Source: Campylobacterota bacterium (GTDB taxonomy: Bacteria > Campylobacterota > Campylobacteria > Campylobacterales > Sulfurovaceae). From it: a stretch of 9,141 bases of DNA. Below the pieces are notes generated by a model. The model did no database searches. It was not told the DNA's origin and was given only the letters and a program-made list of their open reading frames with translations. Shown here one piece after another: positions 1 to 6,055 of this stretch (position 1 is the stretch's first letter; every line of letters starts with the position of its first letter). Made by a program: the position numbers and the translations under genes. The stretch is from NCBI GenBank assembly GCA_030595845.1, contig JAUVCL010000080.1:1-9141 (forward strand), given 5' to 3'.

Positions 1-545
1 TTTATTCCCACAACAAACAAAACACCATATCCTGTGATAAGCAATACAAGTGCTGTACCAAGGTCTGGTTCTTTTGCAATGAGTAAAAAAGGAATAAGAA
101 TAACTATAGAAAGTTTAATGAAAACAAAAAGTCCATACCCTTTTTCATCAGGAGGCTTTTTTGCTATAAGGTAGCCAAGCATCATGATCACAGATACTTT
201 CATGAACTCAGAAGGTTGTATAGTAACCCCTACCCCTGGGATCTCTATCCATCTTTGTGCCCCCAGTATACTTTTACCTATAAATTCAACGGCTATAAGC
301 AAGCCAAGATTTAACAGGTAATAGATAGGAACAAACCACCACAAGATCTGTCGCCAAGGTATAAAGGCAGAAACAAAGAATGCCATTGCTGCGATCACAT
401 AATAAATCATCTGTTTGGTAAATAGATGATGATTGATCTCATAAATAAGATAAGAGGATATAACAAATAGAGGTACGACCTGGAACATGAGCAGATAAGA
501 AAAATGTTTAAAGATACGTCTGTCAAAGTCAAACCAAGATTCCAT
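1..545 (-). CDS. rodA: RodA, SEDS-family peptidoglycan polymerase (5' part; runs off the left edge)
   Basis: This is the N-terminal 181 residues of a multi-pass inner-membrane protein of the FtsW/RodA/SpoVE (SEDS) family. RodA polymerises lipid II into glycan strands for side-wall growth, working with a class B PBP and the MreBCD elongasome. Family signatures visible are GAQRWI (95-100), QPSEFMK (110-116) and KEPDLGTAL (158-166), which match RodA better than FtsW. About six hydrophobic segments precede the edge, roughly 16-36, 45-62, 67-87, 114-127, 138-157 and 165-181. The catalytic aspartate of the later extracellular loop lies outside the window, so activity cannot be judged. The start is ATG at 545-543, preceded by AGGA at 552-555 with good spacing, and the protein opens with the typical short N-terminus including FDRR. 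It is divergent from pgeF. The RodA call is confident; an FtsW paralogue is the main alternative. Confidence 0.9.
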   Translation of the reverse strand, partial: MESWFDFDRRIFKHFSYLLMFQVVPLFVISSYLIYEINHHLFTKQMIYYVIAAMAFFVSAFIPWRQILWWFVPIYYLLNLGLLIAVEFIGKSILGAQRWIEIPGVGVTIQPSEFMKVSVIMMLGYLIAKKPPDEKGYGLFVFIKLSIVILIPFLLIAKEPDLGTALVLLITGYGVLFVVGI

Positions 546-564
546 TGAATATCCTATTTTTAGG

Positions 565-570
565 TATTAT
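565..570 (+). promoter_or_regulatory. pgeF: Candidate -10 box of pgeF
   Basis: TATTAT on the plus strand lies about 47 nt before the pgeF start, giving a predicted leader of about 40 nt. It is one mismatch from consensus and has no -35 partner. It occupies almost the same bases as the opposing rodA box, so the two promoters could not be bound by polymerase at once. Confidence 0.3.
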
Positions 571-571
571 A
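566..571 (-). promoter_or_regulatory. rodA: Likely -10 box of rodA
   Basis: On the minus strand the sequence reads GATATAATACC, a perfect TATAAT. A transcript beginning about 7 nt downstream would carry a leader of about 14 nt that still includes the AGGA ribosome site. No clear -35 box is seen, only AT-rich sequence upstream, which is usual for sigma-70 promoters in Campylobacterota. It overlaps the candidate pgeF -10 box on the other strand. Confidence 0.45.
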
Positions 572-605
572 TCAAAACATTTTATGTTTCTTTAGAAAAA
601 GCTAC

Positions 606-612
606 TAAGGAG
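606..612 (+). promoter_or_regulatory. pgeF: Shine-Dalgarno site of pgeF
   Basis: TAAGGAG ends 4 nt before the ATG at 617. This is a strong match to the anti-Shine-Dalgarno sequence and fixes the pgeF start. Confidence 0.8.
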
Positions 613-616
613 TATC

Positions 617-1393
617 ATGCTTGATTTTTTTAGGTTTACACACTTTAAAACATACCCTTCCCTCCTTCATGCGGTGAGTACAAAATCAAGTGATCATCCC
701 TATGGATTCAGTCTTGCCTTACACACCGGTGAAGACGCTGCAAATATTGTAGCCAATAGAGAATTGCTCGCAGGCCTATTGTCAATGAATGAAGAGTTAC
801 ACTACATCGTAGCCAAGCAAACCCACAGTGACCACATAAAAGTTATCACACATAAAGAAAACCAAGGATGGGAAACACTTGAAGATGCCATCGAAGATTG
901 TGATGCCCTTATCACCAATGTACCTGGCATTGTCCTGAGCATACTTACGGCAGACTGTGTACCCATACTCCTCTATGACAAAGAAAAAGATGTTGTCGCT
1001 GCCATACATGCAGGATGGAAAGGTACGCAGGCACACATTGCATTAAAAACCGTCCAAAAGATGCATGCAATGTATGGATGTGACCCCAAAGATATCATCG
1101 CAGGTATAGCGCCTTCCATTGGTGCTTGTTGTTATGAGGTGGGGAAAGATGTTGCAGAACATTTTTTTAACGTTCCTAAAAGTTTTACTGCTGTTGGTGA
1201 TAAGTATATGTTAGACTTACCTTATATTAACCAACAGCAGCTCCTGAAAGCCGGACTTCATGAAGAACAGATCCAAATGAGTGAGCTCTGCACCGCATGT
1301 GATGTCACACAATTTTTCTCTTATCGTAAAGAGAAAGGATGCAGTGGCAGATTTATGAGTATGATCGGATTAAAACCAACCTCGCAACATTAG
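617..1393 (+). CDS. pgeF: PgeF/YfiH-family peptidoglycan editing factor (laccase-domain, formerly polyphenol oxidase)
   Basis: This is a cytoplasmic protein of the YfiH/YlmD family (DUF152, once called multicopper polyphenol oxidase). In E. coli the family member PgeF hydrolyses UDP-MurNAc carrying L-Ser in place of L-Ala, preventing misbuilt peptidoglycan. Other homologues are reported to act on purine nucleosides. The metal site is complete: H70 in KQTHSD, C114 in LTADCVPI and H131 in AAIHAGWKGT. Further signatures are APSIGACCYEVG (165-176) and the C-terminal RKEKGCSGRFMSMIGL (237-252). The length of 258 residues is typical, so the protein appears whole. The ATG is set by TAAGGAG at 606-612. 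It is divergent from rodA, which fits a cell-wall role. Its last 24 bp overlap the 3' end of the minus-strand oxidoreductase gene. The family is certain; the exact substrate in this organism is inferred. Confidence 0.92.
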   Translation: MLDFFRFTHFKTYPSLLHAVSTKSSDHPYGFSLALHTGEDAANIVANRELLAGLLSMNEELHYIVAKQTHSDHIKVITHKENQGWETLEDAIEDCDALITNVPGIVLSILTADCVPILLYDKEKDVVAAIHAGWKGTQAHIALKTVQKMHAMYGCDPKDIIAGIAPSIGACCYEVGKDVAEHFFNVPKSFTAVGDKYMLDLPYINQQQLLKAGLHEEQIQMSELCTACDVTQFFSYRKEKGCSGRFMSMIGLKPTSQH

Positions 1394-2830
1394 ATACCAA
1401 TACATAGGTTTCAACTGATACAGATCAAATACCCACCAAAACCATCGTGGTTCTTCAGGGTTCAAGAAAGGTATCGTGGGGGCATAACCTTCATAGTTAA
1501 ATTCTGCCATCATGATTTCACCATATCCCGTTTTGATCGGACATACAGTATACCCATCAAATTTTTCTTTAAGTGCTTTGCCTTCTAATGCAGCAACCAA
1601 ATTGCCCACAACAACTGGACCCTGGTGTCTTGCAGATCCACCTGTTCTACATATCGGGATCCCACAGACATCACCTATACCAAATACATTTTTGTATCTT
1701 CTGTGTTGCATTGAATACTGATCTACTTCTAACCATCCTTTTGCATTTCCTTTTTGCCAACCCAACGGAGAATCAATCAAAGCTTGCGATGCTCCCATAG
1801 GTGGGACTATATGAATGAAGTCATACTTCATATCAACCATTCTTTTCTCTTCAGTTACATCATACTCTTCCAAGTCCTCATCATACGCACCTTTGACCTC
1901 ATAGGTTTCTTCAAAGGTTGCTATTTTTTTCTGAACATCAATAGCAACAAGATTATGATTAAATTTATTGGTAATAGTGTCATACCCTTTTTGAACTTTT
2001 TCTAATGATGCAGCAATCCCAGGATATTTAAAAAGTTTTGCACTATTCGTTGCAAAAATATAATTAGCCCCTAAATCATCTTTTTTCAAATGATCTGCAC
2101 TCAAATAGAGTATTTTTTGTGGTGCTCCACCACATTTAATAGCTGTATTTGGACTGGTATATATAGCTGTTGGTTTTTCCCCTGAGGCAGCAGCTTCTTT
2201 TAATGCTTCAAACCATTCCCATGTCGCTTTACCACCTCTAGCAGTTCCTTTCTCCAAATCACTCAAATAAACACTAGAGATACCATTTTTACCGATATCA
2301 TCTTCTGTAAGACCTTTGATCCAATCATAATGGTATTCCATTCCTGTTGCAACGACCATAAAGTCATATGATACTTCCTCACCTGCACGAGTAATCACTT
2401 TATTATTATCAGGGTCAAAGGATGCTACTTCATCTTTGATCCAGGTCACATCGTCTGCAATAAAGTCTTTATTATCTTTGACAATGTCATCCATCGTATA
2501 CAATCCGGCAGCGATAAACACTTGCCCTGGTTGATAAAGATGTATTTCATTAGGTGCGATGATCGTAATATCTGCATTAGGTAAGGCAGAACGAAGTCTG
2601 GCCAATGCCATAATACCACCTGCTCCGGCACCTACTACCAATACCTTTGCCTGTTTATCACTTTTACTGCTTTCTTCCTCAGCATATAAAGAAGGAGGCA
2701 TTCCCATCATACCTGCTGCACCACCGATACCCATCATTTTAATGGCATCTCTTCTGCTTAATCCTTCGCTACTGTTCTTTTCTAGTGCTTCTATGACTGC
2801 TTTACTAGGTTGTATCTTTTTATTATTCAT
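1370..2830 (-). CDS. sqr: Sulfide:quinone oxidoreductase-like flavoprotein with a twin-arginine signal
   Basis: FAD-dependent pyridine nucleotide-disulfide oxidoreductase fold, 486 residues. An N-terminal extension carries a Tat-like signal, SRRDAIKMMGIGGAAG (25-40), with possible cleavage after SLYA (50). The FAD-binding GxGxxG is VVGAGAGG (65-72). The body resembles type II SQR, including the mitochondrial enzyme: PNTAIKCGGAPQK (227-239), HRRYKNVFGIGD (376-387), GYTVCPIKTGYG (426-437), and a Trp/Tyr-rich C-terminal tail (461-486) suited to membrane attachment. SQR oxidises sulfide to polysulfide and passes electrons to quinone. C233 matches one redox cysteine. The second candidate is C389 or C394 in DVCGIPICRTGG, one or more positions off the type II pattern. 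An acidic stretch (315-329) interrupts the body. The start has AAGGA at 2837-2841. It lies 39 bp after the glutamate synthase-like gene, so the two are probably cotranscribed. The SQR class is likely; another periplasmic sulfur dehydrogenase is possible. Confidence 0.8.
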   Translation of the reverse strand: MNNKKIQPSKAVIEALEKNSSEGLSRRDAIKMMGIGGAAGMMGMPPSLYAEEESSKSDKQAKVLVVGAGAGGIMALARLRSALPNADITIIAPNEIHLYQPGQVFIAAGLYTMDDIVKDNKDFIADDVTWIKDEVASFDPDNNKVITRAGEEVSYDFMVVATGMEYHYDWIKGLTEDDIGKNGISSVYLSDLEKGTARGGKATWEWFEALKEAAASGEKPTAIYTSPNTAIKCGGAPQKILYLSADHLKKDDLGANYIFATNSAKLFKYPGIAASLEKVQKGYDTITNKFNHNLVAIDVQKKIATFEETYEVKGAYDEDLEEYDVTEEKRMVDMKYDFIHIVPPMGASQALIDSPLGWQKGNAKGWLEVDQYSMQHRRYKNVFGIGDVCGIPICRTGGSARHQGPVVVGNLVAALEGKALKEKFDGYTVCPIKTGYGEIMMAEFNYEGYAPTIPFLNPEEPRWFWWVFDLYQLKPMYWYLMLRGWF

Positions 2831-2869
2831 AGGGTATCCTTTATATTATTATACATGATCATATGGTGT

Positions 2870-4594
2870 TTACAGATAAAACTTTTTCTTAAAATAATTC
2901 TCAACATTAAAATATATCTCACCACTTCTATTTTTAAACGTCAAGTTTTTCGTTGAGAGTTGACTAATATGGTCAAATCCCATGACTGCCAACATCATCT
3001 TCATTCCTTTGATCAGGTTATTATGATAATTTGCCATTTGGTGTGCACGCTTGACCACAAGGAATGAGGCACGTTTCTTAGGATCCTGTGTTGCCATACC
3101 CACAGGACATTTATGTCCACCGTAACCTGAACACATACGGGCACGTATACACCCTCCGCTCATCATGAAACCTCTGGCGATACCTACGGCATCTGCACCT
3201 AAAGACATGGTGATGATCACATCATCAGGGGTAAGTATCTTTCCACTTGAAATGATTTTGATGTCTTCACGCAGACCATGTTTACGTAATACTGAATCAA
3301 TGACATACAGTGCATTATAGGTACCTAGCCCTACAGACTCCATCAGCTCCAGCGGTGCAGTAGCACTACCACCACCACCACCATCTACAGTGATAAAATC
3401 AGGAATTGCCAAACCAGCTTTTTTTCTTACAGCTGCCATTGCAGCCAACTTATCATTAGCATTTGCATCTGATACCACGATCTTCAAACCCACAGGTTTC
3501 CCGGAAATTTCCTGTAATCTACCTACAAAATCCAAAAGATGTTCCATTGAGTGTGCATAAGGAAAACGGTTAGGAGAAAAAAGATCTTTCCCCTCTTCGA
3601 CCCCACGATAATAGGCGATGTCTGCATTCACCTTTGATGCACCCAGTTTTCCACCTGTCTGTTTTGCGCCCTGGGCGACCTTTATTTCTGTCATTTTACA
3701 AAAACGCATGACTTTTTCATAACGTTCTTCATCAAAATTCCCCTCATCATCACGCACACCGTATAGACCCGAACTCATTTGAAAAATGGTATCTGGCAAT
3801 GATTCAGGGATCTCTTTAGGGAAAGTACTTAACGGTGCGTTCCAATTCACACGAAAAAGCACATGCGTTCCAGAATCATAAATATAGGTATTTTCTGTTC
3901 TATTGTTCTTTAACAGCACTTTCCTGTATGCTTTAATGGCATAAGTAGTGTTAAACAAGGTTTTAAACACTTTAAAAGCAAGATTAGCCATAGGTGTGCT
4001 TTTGATGATCTCCAAATACTCTGCATTGTTCAAGTCAGGTGTAAGCGTATAAAGATGGTTTGATGTGAGACTACCCTCCCCTGTATTGACAGTATAATTC
4101 GAGAGTGATGCCCCCAATGAAAAGGCGCGAACTGCTTCGGGGCTCAATGCACCATCACTCATAGCCGATCGTATGATAGGCGATTTGGCCACAAATGGTT
4201 TTTCTCTGTTGGCACCAAAAATTACAGAAAGATCATTAGAGACTTCATTGTCATTCAGTACATTTGTTGCGTGTTTAACGATAAAACGGTCTTGCGCAAA
4301 AGGCTGATCAACGCAGAAAGACTTATAGTTAGGCACATCTTTAGATGCTTTATAGACCCAGTCTACTTTGTCCCTGGACTCATAATAGGTCTCTTCGGCA
4401 AAGTACTGACGTAAGGGTTCACGCAGTGCTTCAAAGAGATAACGTAAACGCCCTATGACCGGGTAGTTGACAAGTAACGAATGTTGACGTTGCACAAAGC
4501 GGTCATAAATAAACATAAATACAAGACCTACAAAAAACAAACTTAAAAAAATAGAGGTCGCCTGTTCTAAAAATCCCCATACATTACTTAACAT
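2870..4594 (-). CDS. Membrane-anchored glutamate synthase-domain FMN/[3Fe-4S] protein
   Basis: 574-residue protein with the FMN-binding glutamate synthase domain (GltS, COG0069) but no glutaminase domain, so it is not a complete GltB. Residues about 12-30 form one transmembrane helix, followed by basic residues, which anchors the protein in the inner membrane with the bulk cytoplasmic. Recognisable parts are EIKVAQGAKQTGGKLGASKV (303-322), the glycine-rich phosphate loop VDGGGGGSATAP (403-414), ISSGKILTPDD (448-458) and the iron-sulfur cysteines C482, C488 and C496. The family (YerD-like) is usually annotated as glutamate synthase from ammonia or an unknown donor, but its reaction is poorly defined. 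The start is ATG at 4594-4592 with AAAAGGA at 4601-4607. The SQR-like gene follows after 39 bp, probably in the same operon. The divergent neighbour is an acidic amino acid/dicarboxylate symporter. The fold is confident; the function is open. Confidence 0.85.
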   Translation of the reverse strand: MLSNVWGFLEQATSIFLSLFFVGLVFMFIYDRFVQRQHSLLVNYPVIGRLRYLFEALREPLRQYFAEETYYESRDKVDWVYKASKDVPNYKSFCVDQPFAQDRFIVKHATNVLNDNEVSNDLSVIFGANREKPFVAKSPIIRSAMSDGALSPEAVRAFSLGASLSNYTVNTGEGSLTSNHLYTLTPDLNNAEYLEIIKSTPMANLAFKVFKTLFNTTYAIKAYRKVLLKNNRTENTYIYDSGTHVLFRVNWNAPLSTFPKEIPESLPDTIFQMSSGLYGVRDDEGNFDEERYEKVMRFCKMTEIKVAQGAKQTGGKLGASKVNADIAYYRGVEEGKDLFSPNRFPYAHSMEHLLDFVGRLQEISGKPVGLKIVVSDANANDKLAAMAAVRKKAGLAIPDFITVDGGGGGSATAPLELMESVGLGTYNALYVIDSVLRKHGLREDIKIISSGKILTPDDVIITMSLGADAVGIARGFMMSGGCIRARMCSGYGGHKCPVGMATQDPKKRASFLVVKRAHQMANYHNNLIKGMKMMLAVMGFDHISQLSTKNLTFKNRSGEIYFNVENYFKKKFYL

Positions 4595-4732
4595 TATAAA
4601 TCCTTTTAAATTATATATCTATAATTTTCTACTATCTAAAATCATAACATAAAATATAAATATAGTATAAATTTTTTTGCATAAATCTCTTTTAGATATA
4701 ATAAAATCTTCATTTAGAAACAAGGAAATAAT
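4595..4732. promoter_or_regulatory. Divergent promoter region between the glutamate synthase-like and symporter genes
   Basis: This 138-bp, very AT-rich gap must drive both flanking operons. Toward the plus strand there is a clear TATAAT at 4697-4702. Toward the minus strand two candidates are seen. TATGAT (minus strand, 4641-4646) would give a leader of about 40 nt. TATAAT (minus strand, 4610-4615) is too close to the ribosome site to be used normally. An imperfect inverted repeat, TTATA-TATC-TATAA at 4611-4624, could be an operator or merely reflect base composition. No recognised regulator site is seen. Confidence 0.5.
4697..4702 (+). promoter_or_regulatory. -10 box of the symporter operon
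   Basis: The sequence TTTTAGATATAATAAAAT contains a perfect TATAAT, preceded by a T-run at about 4672-4678. This is the AT-rich upstream pattern that replaces the -35 box in many Campylobacterota promoters. Predicted transcription would start near 4709, giving a leader of about 24 nt that holds the AAGGA ribosome site (4722-4726). Confidence 0.55.
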
Positions 4733-6055
4733 ATGTCGCTCACTTCAAAAGTATTATGGGCAATGCTTTTAGGTATCATCGTAGGATTGATCATCAATAT
4801 AGTTGGTTTAAATACCCCGGAAAGCTTTACCAACGAGTATATCGTTGGGGGACTTTTTTACATCGTTGGTAAGATGTTCATCACAGCACTTAAGATGCTG
4901 GTAGTTCCTCTTGTTTTCTTTTCTCTCATTTCTGGTGTACTTGGCATAGGAGACATCAGAAAATTAGGGAGTGTTGGGTTGAAGTCTTTTCTACTCTATA
5001 TACTTACGACTGCTATTGCCATAGCAACGGCTATAGGACTTGCAGCTGTAGTGATACCTCTTTTCTCTACACCCACAGCAAAGGCAGAAGTATTTACAGC
5101 CACGCAAGCGCCTGCAATTTCAGATGTATTGATAAATATCATTCCGGGTAACGTTCTACATGCATTTGCTGCAGGTAATATGTTACAAATTATTTTCTTT
5201 TCCATCTTACTGGGCATATCACTCCTTATGGTGGGGAAAAAAGCACAAAGTATTGCAGAAGGCATAGAGGTGATGAATGAAGCTATGATGAACATGGTAA
5301 ACATTATTATGGCAGTGGCACCTTACGCTGTTTTTGCACTTTTAGCCAAGGCAGTAGCCGAACTTGGTTTAGACCTTTTAGTACAATTGGGTGTCTATGT
5401 GGTGGTACTTATCATCGCACTCTTGTTCCACCTCTTTGGAACGCTTATGTTCTTACTTAAACTCTTTTCAAAGCTTAGTCCTAAAATATTTTTAACAAAG
5501 ATACGAGATGCACAGATCTTCGCATTTTCTACAGCATCTTCCAATGCCACTATACCAGTCACATTACGCTCTGTCACCAAACGTATGGGTGTTGACAACT
5601 CTGTGGCCTCTTTTACAGTACCTTTTGGTGCGACCATAAATATGGATGGTACCGCCATCATGCAAGGGGTAGCCACTGTTTTCATCGCTAATATATATGG
5701 CGTTGATCTAGGAATATCTGGCTATCTCACTGTCATACTCATGTCTGTTCTGGCTTCCATAGGGACAGCAGGAGTACCCGGCGTAGGACTCATCATGCTC
5801 TCTATGGTCTTTGTCCAAGTAGGACTTCCTATTGAGGGAATAGGACTCATTTTGGGTGTTGATCGACTACTTGACATGGTACGTACTTCTGTTAATGTCA
5901 CAGGTGATGCAGTGGTGACATGTATCGTTGCTAAGAGTGAAAAAGAAATAGACTTGGAAGTCTTTGAAGATGCTGAGGCTGGGATGAATGAAGAGTTAGA
6001 AATTGATGATGAAGATGCTTTGGCAGAGGTTGTTCATCATATGGAAGAGAAATGA
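4733..6055 (+). CDS. Dicarboxylate/acidic amino acid:cation symporter (SDF/DAACS family, GltP/DctA-like)
   Basis: 440-residue inner-membrane transporter of the family that includes GltP, DctA and archaeal GltPh. It imports glutamate/aspartate or C4-dicarboxylates with Na+ or H+. The transport core is intact: the serine-rich re-entrant motif STASSNATIP (266-275), NMDGT (303-307), the second hairpin GTAGVPGVG (344-352), and DMVRTSVNVTGD (381-392). In GltPh the equivalents of D381, R384 and N388 bind substrate. The retained arginine is what holds an acidic side chain, so acidic substrates are favoured over neutral amino acids. Residues 402-440 form a strongly acidic soluble tail, which is unusual. 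The ATG is supported by AAGGA at 4722-4726. The stop codon overlaps the start of the next transporter (ATGA), indicating one operon and probable translational coupling. Family certain; glutamate, aspartate, succinate or fumarate cannot be told apart. Confidence 0.92.
   Translation: MSLTSKVLWAMLLGIIVGLIINIVGLNTPESFTNEYIVGGLFYIVGKMFITALKMLVVPLVFFSLISGVLGIGDIRKLGSVGLKSFLLYILTTAIAIATAIGLAAVVIPLFSTPTAKAEVFTATQAPAISDVLINIIPGNVLHAFAAGNMLQIIFFSILLGISLLMVGKKAQSIAEGIEVMNEAMMNMVNIIMAVAPYAVFALLAKAVAELGLDLLVQLGVYVVVLIIALLFHLFGTLMFLLKLFSKLSPKIFLTKIRDAQIFAFSTASSNATIPVTLRSVTKRMGVDNSVASFTVPFGATINMDGTAIMQGVATVFIANIYGVDLGISGYLTVILMSVLASIGTAGVPGVGLIMLSMVFVQVGLPIEGIGLILGVDRLLDMVRTSVNVTGDAVVTCIVAKSEKEIDLEVFEDAEAGMNEELEIDDEDALAEVVHHMEEK

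Noticed and set aside
2559..2858. Plus-strand 99-codon frame opposite the start of the SQR-like gene
   Set aside because: Low-complexity product (Pro/Ala/Ser runs) that mirrors the Tat signal and FAD-binding region of the real gene.
2855..2862. Palindrome ATGATCAT between the GltS-like and SQR-like genes as an operator or terminator
   Set aside because: Only eight bases with no extension, and no T-run. Expected by chance in AT-rich sequence.
4996..5685. Long minus-strand open frames opposite the symporter gene
   Set aside because: They are antisense shadows of a clearly recognised transporter, without ribosome sites or recognisable products.
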